DNA of 39,985 nucleotides from Oligoflexus sp. GTDB lineage: Bacteria > Bdellovibrionota_B > Oligoflexia > Oligoflexales > Oligoflexaceae. Made by a program: the position numbers and the translations under genes. Under the pieces are notes generated by a model that did not search any database, had not been told where the DNA came from, and saw only the letters and a list, made by a program, of their open reading frames with translations. This document shows, piece after piece, positions 23,805-32,578 of this stretch. The DNA is taken from contig JACMPP010000056.1 of assembly GCA_014377445.1 (NCBI GenBank), positions 1-39,985 of the forward strand, given 5' to 3'. Within the stretch, counting starts at the first letter, position 1; every line of letters begins with the position of its first letter.

Positions 23805-26402
23805 TCAGGAACCCATCTCACCAATGTTAACTAGCTGCAGAACAGGTCGTCCCAGTTCACGCGCCCGGGTTCGATCGATATGAAAAACAATTCGCCAATC
23901 GTTGAATTCAAAAGGATCGATCAAAGTCTGCTCAACCTTGAATCCGGATCCATCGGCTGCAGGCGTCACGCGGCAGTATTGAGGATGTCGCGCGGCCCGA
24001 TCGGTGAGAATCGTGCGGCGTTCCGGATAAAATGCCTCCATGCTGCCTGCCAGCATCGCTGTCGTCCATTGAGGGGCATCCTCCGCTGCCCCGAGCTCGA
24101 GGAGATTAAGCGCGGCCTCGTAGTCGCGAGCCGCCATCGCCCTTGTGAAACGGAATACTTCGTTCCGAACGAGGACGGTAAAGGCACGCATGTCGCGGGT
24201 GACGTCCGGTGCGTCGTCTTTTTTCGCTTCAGCTTCCACGTCGTTGGCTGAGACGTAAGCGGGATTCCGCATGCGTTCCCATTCGTCGAGAAGACTCGAG
24301 TCGATATTTCGGATCATCGTTCCAAAATAATCGATGATCGCTTCCACTTCCTCGCTCCGATAGGACTCGGGGACCGTTTGCACGAGAACCTTGTACACTT
24401 CGGTCAGATAGCGCAGGAGGAGGCCTTCGGCGCGCTGCTGATCGTAGTCGCGGATGTATTCATCAAAGGATTGAAAGGTCTCGTACATCTCACGGGCGAT
24501 CGATTTGGGCCGAATGTTCTCGTTCCCAACCCAGGGGTGAGCGGCCGCGAAAGTGTTGAAAGTATCGTAGATAAAGTCTTTGTTGGGTTTCGGATATTCC
24601 ATTTTTTCGAGTTCGGCGATCCGTTCCTCGTATTCGACTCCATCCGCTTTCATTTCAGCCATTTTCAAGGTCTTGAGACGGTCAAGCTGTTTGCGCAGAA
24701 TCAAGTCAGGATTCTCAAGTATCGATTCAACCAGGGTCAACAGATCGAGCGGAAAATCTTCGGCATAGGGATCCATAAGCTTCATAGTATCGAGCAGATA
24801 AAGCGAAAGCGTCTGGTTGAGAGAGAAATCTGTCTGGAGATTACGGTCGATCAATAATTTTTTATGACGACTTTCTGCCGTCACTTCAAACTGAACGATC
24901 CCGCGCTCCACCAAAGATCGGAACATCTGAAAGGCTGTCTTGCTCAACTGACGTTTGGCTTGCGGCGTTTCGTGACTGTCCTTGATGAGGTTACGCATGG
25001 CGCGACAGCCGTCACCGGGACGATTCAGAATATTGAGCAGCATCGCGTGCGATACGTTAAAGCGTGAGACCAAAGGCTCCGCCGGGGCTGCGATGAGTTT
25101 GTTAAAAGTATTGACGTCCCAGTGAACATAGCCCTTCTCAGGAGCCTTCTTGCGCACAATTTTTCGAAGTTTCTTGGGATCGCCACCGGCTTTGGCCTCG
25201 AGATTCTTATTCTCAGCCACATGCTCAGGCGTCTGTACGACGACCGAACCCAGGTTGTCAAACCCCTTGCGTCCTGCCCGTCCACTGATCTGCTGGAAGT
25301 CTCGCGCACTCAGAATCGTCGACTTGCTGCCATCAAACTTGCACATCTTGGTGAAGAGAACGGTTCGAATGGGGACGTTGACTCCGACCCCGAGCGTATC
25401 CGTTCCACTGATGATCTTAAGCAGACCCTTTTGAGCTAGCTGTTCGACCAGAAGTCGGTATTTGGGGAGGAGGCCGGCATGGTGGAGGCCGATCCCGTGC
25501 TTGAGGGTCTTTTGGACTTCCTTGCCGTAGGGACTTGAGAACTTCACGTTTTGGAGCGCGGCTGCAATCGCCTGCTTCTCCTCCTTGGTCGAAAAATCCA
25601 TCGACATGAGGTTTTGAGCCTCTTCCGCCGCATCACGCTGAGTGAAATTCACAAGATAGATTGGAGTCTTGCCTTCGCCCACAAGTTTGCGAATCGTCTC
25701 GTGCAAAGGCGATTCCTGGTAAACGAAATCCAGCGGAACCGGTCTTTGGCTCGATCGTACAACGGCCGTTGGCCGCTTGGTGAGATCGTTCAAAACTTTT
25801 TCAAAGAAATCGGTCTCACCAAAGGTCGCCGACATCAAAAGAAAACGGGTCTTCGGCATGGTCAGTAGTGGAATCTGCCAGGCCACACCACGATCACGAT
25901 CCGAATAATAATGAAATTCATCCATGATCACATCGTCCACCGAGGATTCGTCCCCTTCGCTCAGCGCGATATTCGAAAGAATCTCTGCCGTACAGCAGAG
26001 GATGGGGGCATTGCGATTTACCGTGGCATCGCCCGTGATCATACCCACCTGATCGGGACCAAAATCCGCACAGAGAGCCAGAAACTTTTCGTTCACGAGG
26101 GCTTTGATCGGGCAGGTATAGACCGAACGCCTGCCCTGTGCGAGAGAGAGAAAATGCAGAGCTGTAGCCACCAGGGATTTCCCGGAGCCCGTCGGCGTGT
26201 TGAGAATAACGTTCCCGCCTTCAAAGAGCGCAAGGATCGCCTCCTCTTGAGCTGGATAGAGATCCACTCCTTTTTCCCGAACAAAGTCGAGAAAGAGGTC
26301 CAAAAGCTCACCGCTATCGGCCAGCATGCCATGGGGCGGCAGGCGCCGAAACAAGGGGGCTAAGGGTAGCTGCGTCTCAGTCGATTCTTGGCCAACACTC
26401 AC
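23805..26402 (-). CDS. Ski2-like DEAD/DEAH-box RNA helicase with DUF3516 C-terminus
   Basis: The product has 865 residues. The helicase core has Walker [10 protein letters not shown] (residues about 68-76), [11 protein letters not shown] (motif Ia), TAEILSN, Walker [19 protein letters not shown] (motif III), [14 protein letters not shown] and [10 protein letters not shown] (motif VI). The C-terminal 400 residues match the long helical extension (DUF3516) found in bacterial relatives of Ski2/Mtr4, which is thought to handle RNA. The last part contains [23 protein letters not shown] remodelling or decay is likely from the family, not shown here. The gene is preceded by a separate LpxL-type unit with its own terminator. 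Confidence 0.92.
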   Translation of the reverse strand: MSVGQESTETQLPLAPLFRRLPPHGMLADSGELLDLFLDFVREKGVDLYPAQEEAILALFEGGNVILNTPTGSGKSLVATALHFLSLAQGRRSVYTCPIKALVNEKFLALCADFGPDQVGMITGDATVNRNAPILCCTAEILSNIALSEGDESSVDDVIMDEFHYYSDRDRGVAWQIPLLTMPKTRFLLMSATFGETDFFEKVLNDLTKRPTAVVRSSQRPVPLDFVYQESPLHETIRKLVGEGKTPIYLVNFTQRDAAEEAQNLMSMDFSTKEEKQAIAAALQNVKFSSPYGKEVQKTLKHGIGLHHAGLLPKYRLLVEQLAQKGLLKIISGTDTLGVGVNVPIRTVLFTKMCKFDGSKSTILSARDFQQISGRAGRKGFDNLGSVVVQTPEHVAENKNLEAKAGGDPKKLRKIVRKKAPEKGYVHWDVNTFNKLIAAPAEPLVSRFNVSHAMLLNILNRPGDGCRAMRNLIKDSHETPQAKRQLSKTAFQMFRSLVERGIVQFEVTAESRHKKLLIDRNLQTDFSLNQTLSLYLLDTMKLMDPYAEDFPLDLLTLVESILENPDLILRKQLDRLKTLKMAEMKADGVEYEERIAELEKMEYPKPNKDFIYDTFNTFAAAHPWVGNENIRPKSIAREMYETFQSFDEYIRDYDQQRAEGLLLRYLTEVYKVLVQTVPESYRSEEVEAIIDYFGTMIRNIDSSLLDEWERMRNPAYVSANDVEAEAKKDDAPDVTRDMRAFTVLVRNEVFRFTRAMAARDYEAALNLLELGAAEDAPQWTTAMLAGSMEAFYPERRTILTDRAARHPQYCRVTPAADGSGFKVEQTLIDPFEFNDWRIVFHIDRTRARELGRPVLQLVNIGEMGS

Positions 26403-26530
26403 AAGGAACTCCTCAATCTCGCGATATCTCTGGTTCTCTATTCAAGCAAAAAGCCAGCCCAGGCTTTGTACCACAAAACATCATATTTGTTGGGATAGTC
26501 TTCAGGTGGGCATGGGATTTTAGGACCACG

Positions 26531-26562
26531 AAAAAAAACCGAGGCCTTAAAGGACCCGGTTC
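26531..26562 (-). terminator. Intrinsic terminator after the acyltransferase gene
   Basis: On the minus strand AACCGGGTCC and GGCCTCGGTT form an imperfect stem (26562-26538) with a short TTTAA loop, followed by eight T (26538-26531). It separates the acyltransferase from the helicase gene downstream. Confidence 0.8.
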
Positions 26563-26580
26563 TTCGCAATTGTGAGGGGA

Positions 26581-27429
26581 TCATTTCCAGCGATTATGAA
26601 ACCAAAAGTAATGCTCGGGATGAAGGCGCACCGAGGCTTCGACCTGCTGATTGAACATGAGGGCATTGGATAAAATATCGTCATCCGGATTCTCGGTGAT
26701 ACGCATGTTGAGCGGTCCTTCGATCTCGAGGATATGGTGTCCAAAGGCCGTGCGATGCATGGTGGCAACCATCACAGGGGCAGGACGTCGACCCCAGATC
26801 GCAGCGAGACTGGTGTTGGTCTTGGCCGGCTTGGAGAAGAAAGGCAGGCGTGGTTCGCCCGGTCGCGCCTGGTCCATGATAAATCCGACGATGTCACCCG
26901 CTTTGAGGATTTTGAACATTTGCCGAACAGCGTCGCCAGTTCTCTCGCGGCCTATCCAATAGAGACCATTGGCGAGTCGGCGCTCTTCAACATATTTGTT
27001 CAGTCCATCCGAGCCCACTTTTTTCACGACGGTGTAGGCCGGACGAAAACGCTTGGTGATAACGGCTCCCATGGCTTCCCAGTTACCCATGTGCATGGCG
27101 ACTATGAAAACACCTTTATTTTCGGCAAGAGCCGCAGTCAGGCGTTCGCCCCCAATGACTTCCACATTCGCGTCGATCGGATATTTCGCCGAGATCAGCA
27201 CTTCAAAGAGCGTTTGAATGAAATGTGAAAAAGAAGCGCGGGCGATCCTCGTCTTTTCCGACTGGCTGTACAGGTCGGGAAAAGCGATAGCGAGATTCTG
27301 CATCATCATGCCGCGACGGAAACGAAAAACATCGAAGAAAATAAAGGTCAAAAGATGAGCGAGCTGCTCCAAACTGTTGAAGGAGAGCTGACTGAGCAAC
27401 CAAGCGATTATTTTCATGAAGACGTACAT
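26581..27429 (-). CDS. LpxL/HtrB family lysophospholipid acyltransferase
   Basis: The 282-residue inner-membrane acyltransferase of the LpxL/HtrB/MsbB type normally adds a secondary acyl chain to lipid A or a related glycolipid. The catalytic HX4E box is MHMGNWE with His113 and Glu118, followed by QARPGEPRLPFFSKPAKTN, a block conserved in the family. An N-terminal hydrophobic helix (residues 5-33) anchors it. It ends in HPEHYFWFHNRWK, the usual C-terminal signature. The ATG at 27429 follows GGAGG at 6-bp spacing. The acyl donor cannot be read from sequence. Confidence 0.92.
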   Translation of the reverse strand: MYVFMKIIAWLLSQLSFNSLEQLAHLLTFIFFDVFRFRRGMMMQNLAIAFPDLYSQSEKTRIARASFSHFIQTLFEVLISAKYPIDANVEVIGGERLTAALAENKGVFIVAMHMGNWEAMGAVITKRFRPAYTVVKKVGSDGLNKYVEERRLANGLYWIGRERTGDAVRQMFKILKAGDIVGFIMDQARPGEPRLPFFSKPAKTNTSLAAIWGRRPAPVMVATMHRTAFGHHILEIEGPLNMRITENPDDDILSNALMFNQQVEASVRLHPEHYFWFHNRWK

Positions 27430-27784
27430 TAAGGTCCTCCCAAGATGACAGGACTGAAATACCCATCATTTCCTGCCTTGTCCAAATGTATTTATAAAAT
27501 TTTTGGCACCGCATTGCGATCCATACGCTTCTGCGATTTTTGGAGCAAATTTTACAATGGTTAAAGAAGGTTAAAGCGCATTGGCGAGAGATGAGCAAGT
27601 CATTATCCTGGTCATGGCTGGTTCATGGACCCAGACTTTGCCATAGCGATTCCCCTCAAAAGAGTATTTATTTAGTTCTGTCGTTTCTTTGCTTTTGGTC
27701 TCCGGTCCGGTATCCTAAACAAAGATGATCGAATAATGAAACGCACTAACGCTTAAAACCCGCATTTATCCAAAGGAGCCTTTC
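27430..27784. other. 355-bp divergent intergenic region
   Basis: This region separates the acyltransferase (leftward) from the mini-protein (rightward). It is AT-rich in its middle (27485-27570). I see no supported gene; it must hold promoters for both sides, of which one candidate is listed at 27689. Confidence 0.6.
27689..27716 (+). promoter_or_regulatory. Possible promoter of the Lys-rich mini-protein gene
   Basis: TTGCTT (27689-27694) and TATCCT (27711-27716) are 16 bp apart, 69 bp before the start codon. Partial matches to sigma-70 boxes. Confidence 0.4.
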
Positions 27785-27913
27785 ATGGGTGATAAAAGTC
27801 CGAAAGACAAACAAAAGGGTCAAAAGCAGAAGACTGATGACGCTTCAAAGTCAGCTCAAAAAGCAAAGGCTGAGCGCGACGCAAAGTCAGCAGCCAAACC
27901 GGCTAAGAAGTAA
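27785..27913 (+). CDS. 42-residue Lys-rich mini-protein (MGDKSPK type)
   Basis: This very short frame has AAAGGAG just before the ATG and a perfect terminator after the stop, so it is a real transcript unit. The product is about one third lysine and has no hydrophobic core: MGDKSPKDKQKGQKQK, then TDDASKSAQKAKAERDAKSA. Proteins beginning MGDKSPK and ending in a Lys/Ala tail occur in many bacteria, from memory, with no known function. High charge and lack of aromatic residues suggest an intrinsically disordered nucleic-acid-binding or stress protein, but this is inference. Confidence 0.85.
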   Translation: MGDKSPKDKQKGQKQKTDDASKSAQKAKAERDAKSAAKPAKK

Positions 27914-27943
27914 AACAACTTAGCTCTCATAAGTTCAAAAAGA

Positions 27944-27977
27944 AAGTCAGTGGATCGCCACTGACTTTTTTATTTTT
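27944..27977 (+). terminator. Intrinsic terminator of the mini-protein gene
   Basis: AAGTCAGTGG at 27944-27953 pairs perfectly with CCACTGACTT at 27958-27967 around an ATCG loop, followed by TTTTTATTTTT. Confidence 0.95.
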
Positions 27978-28254
27978 ACGCTTGATTCTTTCTATTTAAC
28001 CCTTTGGACGCCCATTTCACTTTGCGAACAAAAGTAAGCTCGGAAAACATTTTTGCCAGGACTGGGCGTTAAGAGCGGATCACGGAATGAGCAGCTCTTA
28101 ATCAAATCAATGACCTGTGAAAGAAATAAACCAGCCTTCATTTTTTTGCCAGGACCCTAGACGCTTTTGGTCAAAAAGGGACCGGTACTGATTATTGACT
28201 CTGAGCTTTGGGGCAAGGTACAAAGGCGGATAGAAATCCATGCAGGAGTGCCGA
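27978..28254. other. Gene-free region upstream of glutathione peroxidase
   Basis: No gene is supported. The phrase TTTTTGCCAGGAC occurs twice, near 28048 and 28144, a short direct repeat. A TTGACT box at 28195 with TACAAA 18 bp downstream (28219-28224) is a weak promoter candidate for the peroxidase gene. Confidence 0.45.
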
Positions 28255-28743
28255 ATGACTAAGAGCCTTTTCGACTACACTGTGAAAGATGCGAGCGATA
28301 AACCCTACCCTCTTTCCCAGCACGAAGGCAAAATCATCCTGATCGTCAACGTTGCCAGTAAATGTGGATACACCCCGCAGTACAAAGGCCTCGAGGCACT
28401 CTATCAAAAGTACAAGGACCAAGGCCTGGTCGTCCTCGGCTTTCCCTGCAATCAATTCATGGGTCAAGAACCCGGAACCAACACCGAGATTCAAGAATTC
28501 TGTCAGTTGAATTACGGTGTGTCGTTTCCCGTGCTCGGCAAAGTGGATGTCAACGGCAGCTCGACCGATCCCATCTATGAATTCCTAAAAGATGAGGCGC
28601 CCGGCATCCTGGGCAGCAAAGCCATCAAATGGAATTTCACTAAGTTTCTCACCGATAAATCCGGCAAAAAAGTCGACCGATTTGCTACAGCAACGGTTCC
28701 CGAGGATCTCGCAGCGGATATTGAAAAAGCACTGAAGGCCTAA
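28255..28743 (+). CDS. Glutathione peroxidase family protein (Cys type), copy 1
   Basis: The 162-residue product is a thioredoxin-fold peroxidase that reduces H2O2 or lipid hydroperoxides. The peroxidatic Cys37 lies in NVASKCGYTPQY; Gln67 in GFPCNQFMGQEPG and Trp126-Asn127 in KWNFTKFL complete the catalytic tetrad. Cys83 in EFCQ is in the position of the resolving cysteine of thioredoxin-dependent enzymes, so thioredoxin is a likelier reductant than glutathione. There is no signal peptide. The ATG at 28255 follows GGAG at good spacing; an upstream ATG at 28240 is in frame but lacks one. Confidence 0.93.
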   Translation: MTKSLFDYTVKDASDKPYPLSQHEGKIILIVNVASKCGYTPQYKGLEALYQKYKDQGLVVLGFPCNQFMGQEPGTNTEIQEFCQLNYGVSFPVLGKVDVNGSSTDPIYEFLKDEAPGILGSKAIKWNFTKFLTDKSGKKVDRFATATVPEDLAADIEKALKA

Positions 28744-28793
28744 GTCTAAACTTCAACACTTCATCTCTTAAGCTTGGCTTTGAAGGAAGTATC

Positions 28794-29162
28794 ATGAGCA
28801 GACCTGTGGCTGAAATCTTGCGCTTGGAAAATCGTCTGATGCAAGCAGATCTCTGCAATGATTTTAACACCTTTCGCGAGCTTATCGCCGACGGCGCGAT
28901 GCTAGCGACGCCTTTCGGACGAATGATCCAGAAGAGCGAAGTGATCGACGCGATGTTTAGCGCGGATGAATCCATTTTTTCCCGCTATGAACGCAGCGAG
29001 ATGGTCCTCAAGGAGTACGCCTCGACCGTCGTCGTGAACTGCCTCATCGATCTTGAAAATACTTCATTCTCGGGTTTGTTTCGTTTCACAAGGGTGTGGA
29101 GCAAGGTCGCCGATGGCTGGCAGGTGATTGCCGGACACATTTCTTTGCGTCACGGCGATTGA
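28794..29162 (+). CDS. NTF2-like/SnoaL-fold protein (DUF4440 type)
   Basis: The 122-residue product has the cone-shaped alpha+beta NTF2-like pattern. An N-terminal helix ILRLENRLMQADLCNDFNTF is followed by RELIADGAMLATPFGRM, then a beta sheet (VVVNCLIDLEN, FRFTRVWSKVADGWQVIAGH). The W-x-V-x-x-G-H ending is typical of DUF4440-type proteins. Members include ligand-binding proteins and enzymes, so no function is proposed. AAGGA precedes the ATG. It follows the peroxidase gene by 50 bp without a terminator, so they may be co-transcribed. Confidence 0.83.
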   Translation: MSRPVAEILRLENRLMQADLCNDFNTFRELIADGAMLATPFGRMIQKSEVIDAMFSADESIFSRYERSEMVLKEYASTVVVNCLIDLENTSFSGLFRFTRVWSKVADGWQVIAGHISLRHGD

Positions 29163-29171
29163 TTGAAATTC

Positions 29172-29663
29172 CTAAGTTAAGCTGGTGCGATGGTAGATAA
29201 CAATGCTACCCGCGACGGCGAGATTCATCGATTTTTCCCCATCCAACATAATAATGTCGTGACAACGCTCGAGGATGGCGGGCGGAAGTCCATCATCTTC
29301 AGCTCCCAGCAGATAGACAGCGCTGAGCGGGTGCTTATAGCTTTTCAAATTCTCCGCACGTTCGTGCTGTTCAACCGCCACGATTTGGCAGGAGCGCGGG
29401 AGATTCGAATAGAAGGTATCGAAGCAGTCATATTCAAAAACTGGAATATGGTGCACGGCCCCAAAGGTATCCGAAGCCTGACGGTGATAACGACTGCCGA
29501 TCAATGCGATAAAAGAAGCATCGAAGATCTGGGCCGTGCGCAGGAGAGATCCAAAGTTCACCTCTTTTTTCGGCCGATAAATCGCGAGGCCGTAGTAGCC
29601 CCGGGCAAAACTTGGGCGTTTATCGAGAGAGGCTTTTAGATCGTGTTCGGAGTTCGCAGTCAT
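29172..29663 (-). CDS. SPOUT (TrmH/SpoU family) RNA methyltransferase
   Basis: The 163-residue product is a minimal SPOUT methyltransferase, which uses SAM to methylate ribose 2'-OH in tRNA or rRNA. The three motifs are present: NFGSLLRTA (motif 1), VYLLGAEDDGLPP (motif 2, knot region) and SMNLAVAGSIVIYHR (motif 3). The Arg in motif 1 is the usual catalytic-site Arg. Its small size resembles TrmL-type enzymes, but the first residues and the target cannot be assigned. It converges on the NTF2-like gene (9-bp gap). Confidence 0.88.
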   Translation of the reverse strand: MTANSEHDLKASLDKRPSFARGYYGLAIYRPKKEVNFGSLLRTAQIFDASFIALIGSRYHRQASDTFGAVHHIPVFEYDCFDTFYSNLPRSCQIVAVEQHERAENLKSYKHPLSAVYLLGAEDDGLPPAILERCHDIIMLDGEKSMNLAVAGSIVIYHRTSLT

Positions 29664-29677
29664 GGTTTTTCCCCGGT

Positions 29678-30109
29678 CTACCTTTGGTCTTTACGATTGG
29701 CATGATGATGTCTTTTCGACAAATGGCGCTCGATCGTGACCTGGGCCGTTTGATTCAGATTGTGATACTTGCGGGCTAGCTCTTCGAGTTCTGCTTCCTC
29801 GAGATTTTCAATGTCGATCATCTTATTATCTGCGTGTTTCAAGGACAGGATCAGTTCATCGAGTTTCAAATGCAAGGCTCGCGACTCGCGGTTCTGCGTG
29901 TTTTGAATGAGAAAGACCATCAAAAAGGTCACAATCGTCGTGGCCGTGTTTATCACCAATTCCCAGGTATCGGAATAGTGAAACAGGGGCCCCGATACAG
30001 CCCAGATCACAACCACGGACAACGCTATCAAAAAGGCGGCCGGTTTACCCATTCCTATCGCAGTTTTGGAAGCCAGTTTCGTAAACAACTTGTCAAATTT
30101 TCCAATCAT
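29678..30109 (-). CDS. Low-affinity iron permease family membrane protein
   Basis: The 143-residue product belongs to the low-affinity iron permease family (PF04120). Two hydrophobic helices (AAFLIALSVVVIWAVSGPLF and LVINTATTIVTFLMVFLIQN) are followed by the invariant block NTQNRESRALHLKLDELILS and a His/Lys-rich tail (RHHHANRK). The bacterial members are named from the yeast Fet4 family, but real iron transport by them is doubtful. The ATG at 30109 follows GGGAGAG; an upstream in-frame start at 30163 would add an unconserved 18 residues. It lies 14 bp upstream of the RNA methyltransferase gene in the same direction. Confidence 0.87.
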   Translation of the reverse strand: MIGKFDKLFTKLASKTAIGMGKPAAFLIALSVVVIWAVSGPLFHYSDTWELVINTATTIVTFLMVFLIQNTQNRESRALHLKLDELILSLKHADNKMIDIENLEEAELEELARKYHNLNQTAQVTIERHLSKRHHHANRKDQR

Positions 30110-30367
30110 GAGTTGCTCTCCCTCATTTTGCGCTACGATCGCTTGGAGCCTTTTGCAACGCAAGCGATCGTTTGCAAAGCTGGGTCCAAAAAATGGTTAT
30201 GGTAACTTGGAAATAGGTTTTTGATGGGACTTGTACGAATTTTTGTTAGGATGCCATAGTTTTCCAAAAGCAAAAGGCTACGACATGTTCGCAGTTTGTC
30301 GAATATTCCTCAGTATCAGCGGTCTCGCGACGCTTGCACTCAAGGGGCAGCCTTGCATTTTTGGTGA

Positions 30368-30583
30368 ACAGCACAACTGATCGTGGGCGATAGCTCTCAT
30401 ACAGCCTGGCGTTGGAAGAATAATGTCCCGCCAGGAAGCTTCAGTGATTTCGCCGAAGAAAACCGCGCAAGTCTAAACGCATTGGTTGAGCTAAGTCAGG
30501 GTTTACCAGTCGCGCATGTCCATCCCGGTCATCAGAGTGCGACAACGAAGAACAATATGGAAGACATTTCCCCTATAAAATAA
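30368..30583 (+). pseudogene. Metallo-beta-lactamase-fold hydrolase, C-terminal remnant
   Basis: The frame reads in from a stop at 30365 and carries the C-terminal third of an MBL-fold hydrolase of the lactonase-like type. LIVGDSSHTAWRWKNNVPPG has the conserved metal-binding Asp and the active-site His. SFSD, RASLNALVEL and HVHPGHQSA contain the final metal-binding His. The N-terminal HXHXDH motif is missing, and the only start is an internal GTG at 30383 without an RBS. A 31-codon frame at 30285 (starting MFAVCRIFLS) precedes it but belongs to no recognised part of the family. The protein could not bind both metals, so this is a decayed copy. Confidence 0.55.
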
Positions 30584-30858
30584 GCTGAATTTTGACTTCT
30601 GAAAAGTTCGGGAAGGCGCCATTTGAACTTGTGTGAGTGTTCAAATTTTCCCGAATTATGCGGGACTTTCTGCACGTTCAAGTTACGCCAATAAAAAGAA
30701 ACATTATGGTTTTATATTTCCTAAAATCAGAAGCATGCTTCAAAGACTTATCTAGCAAGCTTTTTACTCGATCCTATCGGTGAAAAGGAGTAAACATTTT
30801 CCTAGTTGTCACCCAGAGACAAACAAATTCAGAAACCTTGCATAAAAGAGGAATATTA
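30584..30858. other. AT-rich intergenic region upstream of a lipoprotein gene
   Basis: 275 bp with no gene. It is AT-rich (especially 30690-30850) and holds the presumed promoter of the lipoprotein at 30859. No specific box is proposed. Confidence 0.5.
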
Positions 30859-31770
30859 ATGATGCTAGGAACTATCAGCAAATCTCTCGTAATCGGCTCG
30901 CTCCTTTCACTAACTGTTGCTTGTAGCCAACAAGAAGCCCCTAAATCACAAAAAGTTCAGACTAAAATCAGCCACCTTCGCGACCAGGTTGCTAACGCAC
31001 CCGTACGCAACAGAGCAAACGCTGCACTTTCTTGTGAACAAATCTGGACAGGATTTCTTGCTGCTAATCCTCTTGGATATTCGAAAGAATATAAATCCAT
31101 CACAGTTACTGAATACGCCGGTGGTGAAGGCCTTCCAGCTCCAGAAACCGTGACAGAAACTCAAAAAGATACCGTATCAGCTTCCAGCGATGCCGGCGTT
31201 TCGATTACTCATGAAAGCACAAGTTCTGCTGCGCCTGCTCCAATTCCTGCAGAAACGCAAGAATTGACAAAGGTCGACTTCCTGACTCAATGCAACGCAG
31301 CGCCAACCAACGCAGCTGCAACCTCTCCAGTCGCCGAACCAACTGTTGCAGAAACAACAGGCGCAGACGGTTCAAAAATCACTACAATCACAGAAGCCGG
31401 TGGCACCGTAACTGTTCAAACTGATTATGTTACTGGATTGTCAAAAACAGTAACAACAAAACCAGACGGAACTTCCCAAACAACAGATGTTACGGCACAA
31501 GGCAGCGAAAAACTCGCAGTTACTGCTGGCAGCTTTGACACAGATTTTGTCAAAGGCAATATCTCTGCAACAGGCGAAAACGCATTCGAAGCTACTGTTG
31601 GAGAATGGTATTTGACTGGAACTGATTTCCTTGCAAAATCTGAATTCAAACAGGTTTCTAAATTTGATTCAATCACTGTCACTACAAAACAGACAGTTGA
31701 ACTCATCAGTCTCTTAAACCCACCCGCAGGTTTGATCGTTCCTGCTGCACCAGCAACTGCTGGTCTGTAA
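30859..31770 (+). CDS. Thr/Ala/Glu-rich lipoprotein of unknown function
   Basis: The product has 303 residues. The ATG at 30859 follows GAGG; a TTG at 30838 is in frame but would lengthen the n-region. The signal peptide SLVIGSLLSLTVAC carries a lipobox LTVAC. The mature protein is acidic, Thr/Ala/Ser-rich and repetitive in tone (ITTITEAGGTVTVQTDYVTG, TTKPDGTSQTTDVT), resembling extended secreted repeats. Its codon use leans to AAA, ACA, GCA and CAA, more AT-rich than its neighbours. A terminator follows. No family was recognised. Confidence 0.82.
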   Translation: MMLGTISKSLVIGSLLSLTVACSQQEAPKSQKVQTKISHLRDQVANAPVRNRANAALSCEQIWTGFLAANPLGYSKEYKSITVTEYAGGEGLPAPETVTETQKDTVSASSDAGVSITHESTSSAAPAPIPAETQELTKVDFLTQCNAAPTNAAATSPVAEPTVAETTGADGSKITTITEAGGTVTVQTDYVTGLSKTVTTKPDGTSQTTDVTAQGSEKLAVTAGSFDTDFVKGNISATGENAFEATVGEWYLTGTDFLAKSEFKQVSKFDSITVTTKQTVELISLLNPPAGLIVPAAPATAGL

Positions 31771-31785
31771 GCGAAACGCTAAAAG

Positions 31786-31818
31786 AGCCCTGACCTTTGC
31801 CGGTCAGGGCTTTTTTTC
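31786..31818 (+). terminator. Intrinsic terminator after the Thr-rich lipoprotein gene
   Basis: AGCCCTGACC at 31786-31795 pairs perfectly with GGTCAGGGCT at 31802-31811 around a 6-nt loop, followed by seven T. Confidence 0.95.
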
Positions 31819-31917
31819 TATTTTTATCTTTTAAGTGGATGACCAGATCTCGACTATAGTTTATGCCAAACCCTATAGGAAGATTGTTCCTTAACCCGAT
31901 CTTAATGAAGATTCCTC

Positions 31918-32412
31918 ATGCGTACATTTCTTAAAGTCCTTTCGCTTTGCGCAGTGATCAGCGGCAGTGCCTATGCAGCCGACAATGATACAGCTCAACA
32001 GGAGCCGACTCAGCAAGAACCAACAGCCAAAAGCTACGTATACCTGAAATGCCCAAGCACTTCCCTTGAACTCGATGCCAAAAGTCTGATGCACGATGAT
32101 GACGGCTTTTACTCCATCTCCTACGAAGTAAAGCTGAACGGCGAGAAATCTCTGACCGAAGCCTGCTCCTTCGTTGTTACCGATTCGGAAGGCTTTGCGA
32201 GCAACGCGACGACTTACGTCGCCGATGTCAAAGACGGCGCAAGCGTGACTCCTGGTGAATACGTGGGCCTCATCCCAGCTAAGACGCCAGAGACCAGTCC
32301 CGAACAAGTTCCATCTTTTGACATCAAATATGAATACGCTGGAGCCTTTGCGGTCTACTTCAACCTCGAAAAGCTTGAGTTCTTTGTAACGCCATTGATT
32401 TTCATCCGTTGA
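31918..32412 (+). CDS. Small exported protein, unknown function
   Basis: The 164-residue product has a Sec signal peptide (MRTFLKVLSLCAVISGSAYA, cut after AYA) and a Gln/Pro/Thr linker (TAQQEPTQQEPTAKS). A beta-rich domain with two cysteines (YLKCPST and EACSFVV) follows, probably a disulfide pair. The end is hydrophobic (EFFVTPLIFIR). It is probably periplasmic or outer-membrane associated. No family was recognised. The RBS of the ATG at 31918 is weak. Confidence 0.78.
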   Translation: MRTFLKVLSLCAVISGSAYAADNDTAQQEPTQQEPTAKSYVYLKCPSTSLELDAKSLMHDDDGFYSISYEVKLNGEKSLTEACSFVVTDSEGFASNATTYVADVKDGASVTPGEYVGLIPAKTPETSPEQVPSFDIKYEYAGAFAVYFNLEKLEFFVTPLIFIR

Positions 32413-32578
32413 TGCGCCTGGCCTGACCCATGCGAGTCAGGCCCAAACCCTCTCCCTCCAAGTCTTCCCCGGCTCTCAAAGCTTTTGCTAAGCGGCAGCT
32501 CCCTCTTTAACCTTGAAAATCATGTCGATCCGGTATGAAATAGAGGAAGTTTTTATTTTTAAGCGAACGGAGACCCCG

